Part shown: positions 17,411 through 30,865 of the stretch, piece after piece
Layout: each line of letters opens with the position of its first letter
Numbering within the stretch: the stretch's first letter is position 1
Assembly: GCF_041435215.1 (NCBI RefSeq)
Contig: NZ_CP108394.1
Location: 5,642,001-5,706,000, forward strand
DNA: 64,000 bases
Direction of reading: 5' to 3'
DNA from: Streptomyces sp. NBC_01314
Lineage (GTDB): Bacteria; Actinomycetota; Actinomycetes; Streptomycetales; Streptomycetaceae
Position numbers and translations under genes: made by a program
Notes under the pieces: generated by a model
What the model was told of the DNA's origin: nothing
Database searches by the model: none
Seen by the model: only the letters and a program-made list of their open reading frames with translations

Positions 17411-17959
17411 ATGGACGCCGCACAGCAGGAAGCGACCGCAAGAGCCCGGGAGCTGCAGCGGAACTGGTACGGAGAGCCACTGGGGGCGCTCTTCCGTAGG
17501 CTCATCGAGGACCTGGGTCTCAACCAGGCCCGTCTCGCGGGGGTGCTGGGCCTGTCCGCACCGATGCTGTCGCAGCTGATGAGCGGTCAGCGTGCCAAGA
17601 TCGGCAACCCGGCAGTGGTCCAGCGGGTGCAGTTGCTGCAGGACCTGGCGGGCCAGGTCGCGGACGGCAGCGTGAGCGCCGCCGAGGCGACCGAGCGCAT
17701 GGACGAGATCAAGAAGTCACAGGGGGGATCGGTGCTCAGCAACACCACGCAGTCGACGACGAGTTCGGGGGCGCCCACGGTCAAGCGGGTCGTCCGCGAG
17801 ATCCAGTCACTGCTTCGCTCGGTGGCGGCCGCGGGCGACATCATCGACGCGGCGGACACCCTCGCCCCGACCCACCCGGAACTGGCAGAGTTCCTCCGGG
17901 TGTACGGCGCGGGCCGCACGTCGGACGCGGTGGCGCACTACCAGTCCCACCAGAACTGA
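17411..17959 (+). CDS. Helix-turn-helix (XRE-like) transcriptional regulator
   Basis: A 182-residue protein. Residues ~20-75 form a helix-turn-helix (LGLNQARLAGVLGLSAPMLSQ). A Ser/Thr-rich linker and a helical C-terminal domain (about 115-180) follow, with no recognisable ligand fold. The ATG at 17411 follows GGGGAG; a frame continuing to 17351 is less likely. It lies 280 bases upstream of a receptor kinase gene on the same strand, in conserved Streptomyces gene order, so it may regulate or be regulated with it. That link is inferred from position only. Confidence 0.85.
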   Translation: MDAAQQEATARARELQRNWYGEPLGALFRRLIEDLGLNQARLAGVLGLSAPMLSQLMSGQRAKIGNPAVVQRVQLLQDLAGQVADGSVSAAEATERMDEIKKSQGGSVLSNTTQSTTSSGAPTVKRVVREIQSLLRSVAAAGDIIDAADTLAPTHPELAEFLRVYGAGRTSDAVAHYQSHQN

Positions 17960-18018
17960 GCCCAAGGCCCGGTCCCCGGAAGGGGGTTCGGCGGCCGGGC
18001 CGAGGCCGAAGATGTGGA

Positions 18019-18040
18019 CGAGGGGTCTGTAGGCCCCTCG
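18019..18040 (+). terminator. Possible weak terminator after the XRE gene
   Basis: CGAGGGGTC and GGCCCCTCG form a 9-bp stem with one G-T pair and a TGTA loop, about 60 bases after the stop. There is no T run. The rest of the gap to 18241 shows nothing clear. Confidence 0.4.
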
Positions 18041-18241
18041 AGAGCCACGGAGACGTAGACGTAGGCTCCGGAAGAGTCGGCAAGCGCATCGGAACAGACG
18101 TACAGGAGGAACAGAGGCGAGAAGCAGGCCCCGGGGGAAGCCGGGCACGTGCGAGCCGGCTCCGCGGAGCGCGGTGCGAGCGCCGTGTCCTCCGCCGACG
18201 GGCAGCCAAAGGGGGAGTCGAAGGGGGAACGACGCACAGCC

Positions 18242-20170
18242 ATGGGTGAGGTCTTCGCCGGCCGGTACGAACTGGTCGACCCGATCGGGCGCGGGGGAGT
18301 CGGCGCGGTCTGGCGCACCTGGGACCACCGCCGCCGCCGCTATGTGGCCGCCAAGGTTCTGCAACAGCGTGACGCGCACGCCCTGCTGCGCTTCGTCCGC
18401 GAGCAGGCCGTACGGATCGACCATCCCCATGTACTCGCGCCCGCCAGCTGGGCCGCCGACGACGACAAGGTCCTGTTCACCATGGACCTGGTGGCCGGAG
18501 GCTCCCTGGTCAATCTCATCAATGACTACGGTCCCCTTCCACCCGCCTACGTCTGCGGGCTGCTCGACCAACTGCTGTCCGGCCTCGCCGCCGTGCACGC
18601 CGAGGGCGTCATCCACCGCGACATCAAGCCCGCCAACGTATTGTTGGAGGCCACCGGCACGGCCCGGCCCCGCCTGCGCCTGTCCGACTTCGGCATCGCC
18701 ATGCGTCTGGGCGAGCCCCGCCTGACAGAGACCAACTACGTGGTGGGAACGCCGGGTTACTTCGCTCCTGAGCAGATGCTCGGAGCCGACCCGGACTTCC
18801 CGGCCGACCTCTTCGCGGTGGGCCTCGTCGCCCTGTACCTGCTGGAGGGCGCGAAACCTGACGCCAAGGCCCTCATCGAGCACTTCGCCGCCCACGGCAC
18901 ACCGAACGCCCCCCGCGGCATCCCCGAACCGCTGTGGCAGGTCATCGCCACGCTGCTCCAACCCGACCCCAACTCCCGCTTCCGCACCGCCACAGGCGCC
19001 CGCAAAGCTCTTGGCGCAGCCACGGAGCTGCTGCCCGAGCCCGGCCCCGACGACGAGTTGGTGGAGGTATTCGACCAACTCGGCCCGCTCCCCGAGGGGT
19101 TCGCCCCCACGGGCCCCTTGCAGCGCGCATCGGGGCTGGACAAGACCGGAACAGGCACGGGTACCGGCGGCACATCCTCGCCGACTCCCAGCCCGGGCAC
19201 GGACGCTCCTTCCAACGCGCCTGGCTGGCATGCCCCTTCAACTCCTTCGGTTCCCGGCGTTCCCTCGGCTCCCGTCTCCTTCCCACCCGCTGCTTCACCG
19301 GCTTCCCTGCCTGCGCCTTCGTCTTCGCCTACGTCCTCCGGGCCGGTCATGGGGGGCGTCTCACCGTCCGGTGCGGAGACGACACCGCCACCACCGCACA
19401 ATCCGCCGGCATACAGCCCACCGCCTCAGGGCCTTCCACCCCGTCCCGGCCCAGGCACCTCGCTACCCGCACCGTCCGCAGGCTCCGTGCCTCAGCCCCC
19501 ACCCACGGGCTCCATATCGCCACCGCCCATGCCCACCACCACCCCGCCCCAGACCGGCTCCACCGACACCGGCACCGGCACCGGCACCGGCACCGGCACC
19601 GGGCAGTGGTCTCACGATTCCACCCTCTCGCCCTCGGCATCTCCGGCGTTTTCGCCGCATGCCGGTCACATATCGCCCGAGTCGCCCCCCACCGCCGTAC
19701 CCCCGCGGCCCGAACGCGACCCCGTACCCCCGCAGCCGTCCACGATGTCGGACACGGGCAGCTTTCATCTGCCGCCCCCCCAGGTGCTCGCCACCCACGC
19801 ACCATCGCGACAGGCGGAGCAGCAGCTCACCCCCGAACCTGGCTATCCCGAGCACCACCCCGAGCAGCAGGTCACTCCCCCTACCGCGACGCCTGTCCAA
19901 GCTGTCCCAGCGCAACACCCCGAACCCGCGCATGTGCCCTCCCCCCAGTCGCCCACGCCGCTGGGCTTCTCTCAGGCCCCGACCGCAGCGGTGCAGCAGC
20001 ACGCTTACGCCTCTACTGGTTCATACACCGCTCGGCCCCCGCAGGTTCCACGTCCGTCGAGGGCACTTCCCCGGCGCCGTCCGGGCCCGCCCGTCAAGGT
20101 GGTCCTTCCCGTCCTGCTGCTCGCACTGGTCTGTTTCGCCGTGGGGTTCTGGGCGCTGGGCCAGCTCTGA
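18242..20170 (+). CDS. Receptor-like Ser/Thr protein kinase with Pro/Thr-rich linker
   Basis: A 642-residue kinase. The catalytic domain covers residues ~8-270 with all key residues: Gly loop GRGGVGAV, Lys38, HRD ending at Asp127, DFG at 149-151, and APEQM. A 340-residue Pro/Ser/Thr-rich linker follows, including a Gly-Thr repeat. One transmembrane helix forms the last ~22 residues, so the protein is tail-anchored with the kinase and linker inside the cell and no extracellular sensor. The start is ATG 18242; its SD (GGGGGA) is rather far upstream, so an upstream start is possible. It is convergent with a secreted protein gene. Substrates are unknown. Confidence 0.87.
   Translation: MGEVFAGRYELVDPIGRGGVGAVWRTWDHRRRRYVAAKVLQQRDAHALLRFVREQAVRIDHPHVLAPASWAADDDKVLFTMDLVAGGSLVNLINDYGPLPPAYVCGLLDQLLSGLAAVHAEGVIHRDIKPANVLLEATGTARPRLRLSDFGIAMRLGEPRLTETNYVVGTPGYFAPEQMLGADPDFPADLFAVGLVALYLLEGAKPDAKALIEHFAAHGTPNAPRGIPEPLWQVIATLLQPDPNSRFRTATGARKALGAATELLPEPGPDDELVEVFDQLGPLPEGFAPTGPLQRASGLDKTGTGTGTGGTSSPTPSPGTDAPSNAPGWHAPSTPSVPGVPSAPVSFPPAASPASLPAPSSSPTSSGPVMGGVSPSGAETTPPPPHNPPAYSPPPQGLPPRPGPGTSLPAPSAGSVPQPPPTGSISPPPMPTTTPPQTGSTDTGTGTGTGTGTGQWSHDSTLSPSASPAFSPHAGHISPESPPTAVPPRPERDPVPPQPSTMSDTGSFHLPPPQVLATHAPSRQAEQQLTPEPGYPEHHPEQQVTPPTATPVQAVPAQHPEPAHVPSPQSPTPLGFSQAPTAAVQQHAYASTGSYTARPPQVPRPSRALPRRRPGPPVKVVLPVLLLALVCFAVGFWALGQL
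19571..19600. repeat. GGCACC hexamer repeat, five exact copies, within kinase gene
   Basis: Five uninterrupted GGCACC units, flanked by near copies, encode alternating Gly-Thr in the kinase linker. The unit is a multiple of three, so length changes would keep the frame. Confidence 0.9.
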
Positions 20171-20289
20171 TCCTGCTCCGACGACACCGGCAGATATCGG
20201 CCGCTACTGGATGATGTCGACTCACGCCCCTCGGCCGACTCCGCCCCCGCTGTCCCCACCGATCCCAGCCCCAACAGCGGCTGATCGTC

Positions 20290-21798
20290 CTACCGTCCCC
20301 GGGACGCCCCATGCCGCCCCCGCGGAGTTGTGCCCGCCTTCGGCCGCTCCACGTCCGCGCCCGCGGATGCCCGCCTCCTCGCGACGAGTGTCCACACCAC
20401 GAGCCCGAACACCAGCAGGCTCCCCGTGCCGATGCCGCCCGCCGCGACGACCGTCATGGCGAGACGCCGATCCCCGGTGCCGGAGGAGTTCCCGGAACCC
20501 TCCTCGCCGCCGGAAGTCTCCGCGTCGCCTCCACCGCCGCTGTCCCCCGCTCCGTCCAGCGTGTCCCCCGTGGTCCCGCTCTCCGCGGCCTCCTGGTCCT
20601 CCTCGGTGACCTCGAAGACCCCGCGTGGCTCGGAGGCGCCCAGATATCCCGGCCCGTCCCCGGCCGTGCCCTCCAGCCGCACCCGCAGGGTCAACCCGAG
20701 AGGCTCCTCGCCGTACCGGTCGGCTACCGATGTCCCGAGGTGCAGCGCCAGGTAGTACCAGCCGGCGAACCGCATCCCGCTCACTTCGCCGTCGAGGGAG
20801 AAACGGTTCTCGTACGCGACGGGCGGGAGCGGGTCCAGAGCGGTGGACCGCTGTTCACCGCCGTAGTTGGCGGTCCTGTCGTCCACGAAGCCGCGTACGG
20901 GGTTGTAGAGCGACATGACGAACGCGTTCCCCACATACCCGTCGCCGTCAGTCGTGCTGCCCAGTTCTGCGGTGGCATGGATCTGCTGCCCCCAGCCGAC
21001 GGGCACCTTGTAGAAGAGGGTCTCCCCGGCTCTGATCCCGGCCTGGTCCTGCCAGACGCCCTGCGCCACAGGGCTCGCCGTGGCGAAGCCGCTTCCGCCG
21101 CGGCGAAGCTCGGGGTCGCCGGACAGATTTGCAGGCGGTGCGGAGTTCCAGCTCTCGGGGGCACTCGTCGAACCGCCCTTCGTCACAGCGGGCTCCGACA
21201 CGAAGCCGAGCTCCAGCCCCCACTCCTCCGACGAGCCCTCCGAGGGGGTGCCCGACACCGAGCCGGAAGCCGAGCCCGTACTGGTCCCTGTACCGGTTCC
21301 CGCGCCCGAACCGACCCGTTCGACGACGACGTAGTACGCCCCGGCCTCCTGACACATGTACTCGTCGCTGCCGATCTCACGTGAGGCCCAGGCGGTGACG
21401 GGGTGCGCACTGCTGGTCGGGCCGAAGCGGGCGGTCTCGTACGAGCAACGATGTGCGTCGGCGTCCTGCAGGGACACCCGGACGCCGTCCGCGGAGGCGA
21501 CCGCCGCTCCGGCACCGGGTACGGCCGTGGCCGAGACGTACGCGTTGGCGGCGGCGCCGAGATCGAGACGGTAGTAGAGCTTGCCGCCCGGACCGATGGA
21601 GCTCCGGTATGTCTTGCCGGCCGCCAGCCGCACGGCTCCTGTGCTGCTCGTGGCGCCCTCGACCGCCCTCGCGTCCTCGGCGTAGGAGTACGGAGTGGGC
21701 GCGTCGGCCGCCGCGGCGGGCTCGATCGACGCTGTCGTGGCACACAGGGCCGCACCCACGGCTGCCGCAGTTCGCCACCAGACCGTGCGCCGCCCCAT
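20290..21798 (-). CDS. Secreted, C-terminally membrane-anchored protein of unknown function
   Basis: A 502-residue protein. The signal peptide (MGRRTVWWRTAAAVGAALC..., cleavage likely after AAA near residue 31) leads to two beta-rich regions (about 45-180 and 250-400). These are separated by a Gly/Ser/Thr-rich spacer and followed by an acidic Gly/Ser stalk. A transmembrane helix (about 450-475) and a short basic tail end the protein. The ATG at 21798 follows GAGGGG; the upstream open frame to 22101 lacks coding character. The topology is of a cell-surface protein facing outward. It is convergent with the neighbouring kinase gene, and a functional link is only suggested by position. Confidence 0.78.
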   Translation of the reverse strand: MGRRTVWWRTAAAVGAALCATTASIEPAAAADAPTPYSYAEDARAVEGATSSTGAVRLAAGKTYRSSIGPGGKLYYRLDLGAAANAYVSATAVPGAGAAVASADGVRVSLQDADAHRCSYETARFGPTSSAHPVTAWASREIGSDEYMCQEAGAYYVVVERVGSGAGTGTGTSTGSASGSVSGTPSEGSSEEWGLELGFVSEPAVTKGGSTSAPESWNSAPPANLSGDPELRRGGSGFATASPVAQGVWQDQAGIRAGETLFYKVPVGWGQQIHATAELGSTTDGDGYVGNAFVMSLYNPVRGFVDDRTANYGGEQRSTALDPLPPVAYENRFSLDGEVSGMRFAGWYYLALHLGTSVADRYGEEPLGLTLRVRLEGTAGDGPGYLGASEPRGVFEVTEEDQEAAESGTTGDTLDGAGDSGGGGDAETSGGEEGSGNSSGTGDRRLAMTVVAAGGIGTGSLLVFGLVVWTLVARRRASAGADVERPKAGTTPRGRHGASRGR

Positions 21799-22193
21799 CA
21801 AGCGCCACCCCTCGTCGTAGACCCGAAGTCGCGGCTCCGAATGCGGAGCCCGGAAGAAGCCCAGAGGAAGCCAGGCAGCCGATGCCCGGATACACATCCA
21901 CCAGACCCCGTCCAGCGGTCGTGATTCCGCAGCAGCTTCCCGGAAGTCAGGGCCCTGAACGCGCCCATCCTGCCGGGCCGTGGGCGCCGACGCCCGCGTT
22001 CCTGAGGAGGAGCGGCCGAAAACGGCCTCTACGCCGACCGCCACCTTGCTACAGCGATCAAATTCTTCGCCAAAGCGAATCAAGGCTGAGGATATGCGCA
22101 CGAATGTCCTGAATCACGTGCGTTTTGTGCCTGAGTGACACAAAACCCCGACCGCGAGCGCGGCCGGGGTCTGCTCTGAGACTGATGTCGATT
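21799..22193. other. Gene-free stretch upstream of the secreted-protein gene
   Basis: These 395 bases contain the terminator of the DLW-39 gene near 22150 and, by position, the promoter of the secreted-protein gene. A long open frame runs through it, but without a ribosome site or coding bias I trust. Confidence 0.4.
22145..22170 (-). terminator. Intrinsic terminator of the DLW-39 gene
   Basis: The minus strand shows an ACCCCG-rich stem with CGGGGT on the far side, one mismatch and a short loop, then TTTTGTG. It begins about 24 bases after the DLW-39 stop. Confidence 0.75.
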
Positions 22194-22322
22194 TCACGAA
22201 CCCGTGGGCACGGAGTCAGTCGCCTCCGTCCACAGATCCTGCTCGGCGCGATCCGCCTGGATCTGGCGGTACACGAGGAGCCCGCCGATGGCGGCCAGTG
22301 CGACCAGGAGAAGCTTCTTCAC
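22194..22322 (-). CDS. DLW-39 family small membrane protein, 42 residues
   Basis: The minus strand encodes a 42-residue peptide beginning with GTG at 22322 and the residues MKKLLLVALAAIGGLL. One hydrophobic helix (residues 3-18) is followed by the conserved QDLWTEATD motif that names the family. A GAGG site lies nine bases upstream and a terminator follows the stop. DLW-39 proteins are widespread in actinobacteria, usually near gyrA and tRNA-Ile, as here. Their function is unknown; the topology suggests a membrane peptide with a short acidic tail. I am confident it is real because sequence, spacing and context agree. Confidence 0.85.
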   Translation of the reverse strand: MKKLLLVALAAIGGLLVYRQIQADRAEQDLWTEATDSVPTGS

Positions 22323-22734
22323 CGCGCGACCTCGTCTTTCCTGACGTAGAGGACCTCTGGCGCCCGACTATACACACCGACCGATACCGATCGGTGACCT
22401 GAGTCGACCCCTCAACTCCCGCCGGGAAGAACGCAGTAGAACCGGATGTCACTGTTCCGATCGCAGGCTCATCACACAGGTCCCCCATAACTCGCACACC
22501 GCGACGGACCGGGCGGGCCCCCGGCCCCGCACGCCCTGCACTGCGCCTTCCCTCAGCTTCCTGCGGCCGTCTGCGGCTGCCTGCGGGCTCCCTGGGACTC
22601 CCCCTCCCCTTGCGCCCATCCGTGTGGTGTTCATCTGAAGATCCACGCGCCACGGGCGTCGGTCCGCAATTCCGGAGCCCACATACACATCATGAGGAAA
22701 GTACGCAAATCGCCCAACCCGAAAGTGAGGGGCC
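22323..22734. promoter_or_regulatory. Divergent promoter region, DLW-39 / DUF6344
   Basis: This 412-base gap separates divergent small genes. A short palindromic element ACCGATCGGT lies near 22388-22397, and a GAGGGG site precedes the plus-strand gene. No other gene or hairpin stands out. Confidence 0.4.
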
Positions 22735-23082
22735 ATGGCCCAGAACAAGGTCATGCAGATGTGGACCGCCATCGTCACCGCCGTCCTCGCCCTGTGCACG
22801 GCGCTCGGACTGATCACGACCACGGCGTCGGCCGCCGCACCGCAGACCGAGACCACCCGCAACTGCGCGGCCCCCACGACGACGCAGGCGATGTCCCCTC
22901 CGGCCCGGCCCCACGACCGCGCGCTGCCCCCCACGATGAAGCAACGCATCCGCGCCGAGGCTCACGGCTCCTCACCCTCCTGCCGCCACCGCACGCCTTT
23001 GGACACGGCAGCCACGGACACCGCCGCCCTGGAAGACCCGCTTCCGCAAGCCGAACGGCCCGCCGCACCCCTCCAGCGCTGA
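22735..23082 (+). CDS. Small secreted DUF6344-like protein
   Basis: A 115-residue protein with a signal peptide: MAQNKVMQMWTAIV..., a hydrophobic core to about residue 30, and likely cleavage after ASAAA. The rest is Pro/Thr/Ala/Arg-rich with Cys at residues ~45 and ~83 and little predicted fold. It resembles the streptomycete DUF6344 family from memory; the function is unknown. The ATG at 22735 follows GAGGGG closely. A perfect terminator follows about 80 bases after the stop. Confidence 0.72.
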   Translation: MAQNKVMQMWTAIVTAVLALCTALGLITTTASAAAPQTETTRNCAAPTTTQAMSPPARPHDRALPPTMKQRIRAEAHGSSPSCRHRTPLDTAATDTAALEDPLPQAERPAAPLQR

Positions 23083-23161
23083 TCGAGGCCAGGCAGCAAC
23101 CCGCACGACCACCGTGGCGATCTTGCGTACGACGCCCCGTAGTGCAGCCTCACAGAACAAC

Positions 23162-23194
23162 GGGAACCCCCGGCCGGGATGGCCGGGGGTTCCC
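23162..23194 (+). terminator. Terminator of the DUF6344-like gene
   Basis: There is a perfect 14-bp stem, GGGAACCCCCGGCC and its complement, with loop GGGAT. It is symmetrical enough to work on both strands. Confidence 0.85.
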
Positions 23195-23302
23195 TCATTC
23201 CCATCCTTCGGCCCCGCGTGAACGACGAGAACCGGCGCAGCGGCAGTCGTGGCAGTCCTCCGGGTCCGAGCCCGTCAGTGCCGTCGGTGTCAGCCACTGA
23301 TG

Positions 23303-23760
23303 TCAGAATCGAGCGCACCCGCCGGCAGGCGGCCGCTCCGCGTCCTGCCCGGCACACAGCATCTGATAAGCCGGTACCACCTGTTCTCCGGGAAGCGGAT
23401 CAATACCTCACACCCGGACGGCCACGACATCGACGGCCACTGGCGACCGGGGCGTCCGGATCTTGACGAGACGCCTTCGGAAGCGCTCGGGCACTGCCTT
23501 GGCCACCAGCTCTGCCACGGCCAGACCGACCCACCGGTCGTAGACCGTCGGACGGATGCGGATGTCGGCGCGGCACAGGGCTCAGGTGGGTGGCTCGATG
23601 AACGTCACATCGTCAGGACCCGGCTCCGGTCGGGGCGGCGCCGTGGCACCCTCGCTCAGCTCCATCGAGTTTGCGAGTCGGCCCCAACAGACGTCGCAGA
23701 GTTCGGCGCGCTCGTCACGGCCACCTGTCGCCCCATGCGTTCGAGTGCGAGTAGCTCTGA
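23303..23760 (-). pseudogene. Decayed gene, DUF6083-like remnant
   Basis: One minus-strand frame reads as a coherent protein across two in-frame TGA stops (23582-23584 and 23408-23410). In order it shows CDVCWG, then VTFIEPPT-stop, then ALCRADIRIRPTVYDRW, VPERFRRR, VAVRV-stop, then GIDPLPGEQVVPAY. The paired Cys motifs and the PTVYDRW/VPERFRRRL pattern recall DUF6083 proteins of Streptomyces accessory regions, from memory only. No start codon with a ribosome site is visible. Continuity of protein-like sequence through both stops is the reason to call it a pseudogene; stop read-through is not likely. Confidence 0.45.
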
Positions 23761-24115
23761 ACAGAGAGCAGTAGGGCGCGCATTAGCCCTATCAGCAGTT
23801 CAATCGCACATCAGAAGGCTTTGTCCGCCACGGCCCGCAGCCAGCCCGCGCCGTCTCGGCGATCACGTGCCTCGGTGCGGCTCACACCCACCGCCTCTAC
23901 GCGGCCTGCGTCTTGGTGCTGGTCCTGCGCCGCAGTTGCTTTTCCCGGATCTTCGATCGGCTCATGAAGCGGGCCTGCGTGTGTCGCATCACAGCCACAC
24001 TCGCCCGGTACACCTGCGGCTCCCTGCTCGCCTTCCTGAAGCCGACAGACCCGGCGGGGTAGCTCCGGGGTAACCCGCGAGCGACCAATGCCATAGATGT
24101 CAGCCGTAGATGTCA
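23761..24115. other. Gene-poor accessory stretch beside tRNA-Ile
   Basis: I cannot support any gene here. Frames are open on both strands but have poor start sites and no recognisable domain. Local base composition is a little less GC-rich than in the flanks, with more TTT/TCA codons in every frame. I searched by eye for a direct repeat of the tRNA 3' end, which would mark an attachment site, and found none. Confidence 0.4.
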
Positions 24116-24147
24116 AAGACCCCCAGCCGGTATCGACTGGGGGTCTT
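24116..24147 (-). terminator. Intrinsic terminator of tRNA-Ile
   Basis: There is a perfect 11-bp stem, AAGACCCCCAG with CTGGGGGTCTT, and a 10-base loop. It begins six bases after the tRNA CCA end on the minus strand. Confidence 0.85.
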
Positions 24148-24152
24148 CGCGA

Positions 24153-24229
24153 TGGTGGGGCTAACAGGATTTGAACCTGTGGCCTCATCCTTATCAGGGA
24201 TGCGCTCTAACCAACTGAGCTATAGCCCC
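24153..24229 (-). tRNA. tRNA-Ile (anticodon GAT), CCA encoded
   Basis: A 74-nt cloverleaf plus encoded CCA (24153-24155). Acceptor GGGGCTA / TAGCCCC, anticodon stem CATCC/GGATG around CTGATAA (anticodon GAT), and T arm CAGGTTCAAATCCTG. Encoding of CCA differs from the tRNA-Leu and tRNA-Ala in this window. Confidence 0.96.
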
Positions 24230-24397
24230 GCCGCGCTCTGCGGTGTGTGTCCCGCGCGCTGACTCCTGAAGATTAGCGCACGACGTGGGGAGTCCCAAAA
24301 TCGATACCCGGAGGGGGAGCGCGACGCGGTGGGGCGCCCTGTCGGGGACGGCGCTCGGCGCCGTCCCCATAGGCAGTCCCCTAGGTCGTCTCCGCGC

Positions 24398-25213
24398 TCA
24401 CTCGTCCTCGGCGAGCGTCAGCTCGATGCCGCCCACGAAGCCCGCGGACAGGTTGTAGATGAAGGCACCGAGGGTGGCGAGGGCGGTCGCGAGGACGACG
24501 TCGATGACCGCGATGACCGTGGTGAAGATCAGCACGTTGGGCAGCGACAGGAACGACTGCAGATCGAATCCGTTGGACTCGTTCGAGCCGGTGGCCTCGG
24601 AGATGGTGGCGCCGACCGAGGAGAACACACCCATCGCGTTCATGACCATCCACAGCACCGCGGCCGCGACGACCGTGCAGATGCCGAGGGCGATGGAGAG
24701 CAGGAAACTGACCTTCATCACGGACCACGGGTCGGCCTTGGCCACCCGCAGCCGCGCCTTGCGCGTACGAGGCGTCGTGCGCGCTCCCGTACGCGGCTTG
24801 CGGGACGAACCCTCCGGCGCCGGCTGGTAGGCCTGCGGCGGATGGTACGGACCGGCCTGCTGCTGCGACTGCCGCTCACCGGGCAGCGCCGAGCCACCGG
24901 CCTGAGCCTGGGCGGGGGGCTGCGCCGGAGCCTGGCGGGCGGGTCCGCCCGCAACCGCGGCCGGGCTGCCCGGCGCGGGCTGCTGGCTCTGCGGACCACG
25001 GGTGTCCGTCACGGTTCCCCCCTGGGATCCAGGCTTCTCGGGCGAGGCCGCGGGCGCGGCCGAATCGGTCGCGCTCGTCTTGATCGCTTTCAGTTGGGTC
25101 GTGTGCGTGTCCATCGCACGCGCGGCGGAGCCACGGCCGCCGCCGTCCGCCTCCGACCCGGTCGAAGTGCCGGCCGAAGTACCGGACGATCCGGCGCCCG
25201 TGGCTCCGCTCAC
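24398..25213 (-). CDS. DUF3566 membrane protein
   Basis: A 271-residue protein. The first ~150 residues are disordered, rich in Gly, Ala, Gln and Pro. The conserved DUF3566 domain with two transmembrane helices (about residues 165-190 and 225-250) follows and ends GFVGGIELTLAEDE. The GTG start at 25213 has GAGGAG upstream. It lies 18 bases after gyrA on the same strand, a linkage seen in most actinobacteria, so it is probably in the gyrB-gyrA transcript. Function unknown. Confidence 0.88.
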   Translation of the reverse strand: MSGATGAGSSGTSAGTSTGSEADGGGRGSAARAMDTHTTQLKAIKTSATDSAAPAASPEKPGSQGGTVTDTRGPQSQQPAPGSPAAVAGGPARQAPAQPPAQAQAGGSALPGERQSQQQAGPYHPPQAYQPAPEGSSRKPRTGARTTPRTRKARLRVAKADPWSVMKVSFLLSIALGICTVVAAAVLWMVMNAMGVFSSVGATISEATGSNESNGFDLQSFLSLPNVLIFTTVIAVIDVVLATALATLGAFIYNLSAGFVGGIELTLAEDE

Positions 25214-25231
25214 GCTGACTCACTCCTCGTG

Positions 25232-27826
<2,595 letters not shown>

Positions 27827-27868
27827 TGCTGGTGAAGATCCTTCCTGGTGCGGTCAGCTGAGACCGAC

Positions 27869-30328
<2,460 letters not shown>

Positions 30329-30865
30329 TCACCCGTAGGTGTCGCCGGGCCCGGTGCTGCCCGGGGCACGCAGAGGCCCGTAGCGACGGGCGGAGGAGCC
30401 GGCGGGGCCATGGACCTTCAGCAGCCGGACGGTGCCGTGCCCGAGATCCTCGTTGAGCCGGGCGACCAGTTGCGGAGCCAGCAGCCGCACGTTCGTCGCC
30501 CATGCCGTCGAGTCGCACCGCACGTGCAGGACCCGCTCGTCCTCGTCGTACCGCTCCGGTACGCACCTCCTGGCCAGGTCGTCACCGACGATCTGCGGCC
30601 AGCGGCCCATGACCCCGCCGACGGCGGCCGGCGTCTCCCAGCCCCGCTCGGTGATCAGGCGGTTGATCGCGGGGCCCAAGGGCATCGGATCGCGGCCGTC
30701 GGCACGGGCGCCGGAGCGCAGCCCGCCGCCGCGCCTGGCCTGCTTCTGCTGCTGGGTGGCTTCGCCACGCGCCCGTGCGGCCTCCCTCGCGGCGCGCAGC
30801 GCCACGCGCGCGAGGTCCACACCGGAGGGCTCGGGAGGCTTCGGGATTCCCTCGGATCCGCTCAT
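30329..30865 (-). CDS. DUF721 (DciA-like) protein
   Basis: A 178-residue protein. A charged N-terminal tail of about 60 residues leads to the DUF721 domain ([17 protein letters not shown]... to [11 protein letters not shown]). DciA, the helicase loader/operator found in bacteria without DnaC, belongs to this family, so a role in loading or activating DnaB is plausible. Its ATG overlaps the recF stop by four bases (ATGA), so it is coupled to recF. The helicase-loader role is inferred from family membership and from its place next to dnaA, dnaN and recF. Confidence 0.85.
   Translation of the reverse strand: MSGSEGIPKPPEPSGVDLARVALRAAREAARARGEATQQQKQARRGGGLRSGARADGRDPMPLGPAINRLITERGWETPAAVGGVMGRWPQIVGDDLARRCVPERYDEDERVLHVRCDSTAWATNVRLLAPQLVARLNEDLGHGTVRLLKVHGPAGSSARRYGPLRAPGSTGPGDTYG

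Noticed and set aside
21371..21384. CTCACGTGAG element resembling parS
   Set aside because: Several mismatches to the consensus in the outer bases, and located in coding sequence.
23249..24073. 274-codon plus-strand frame in the accessory gap
   Set aside because: It is Arg/His/Pro-rich without motifs and lies opposite the better-supported pseudogene frame.
24153..24229. Integrated mobile element at tRNA-Ile
   Set aside because: No integrase, excisionase or repeated tRNA 3' end was found by eye, so I list only decayed sequence and not an element.
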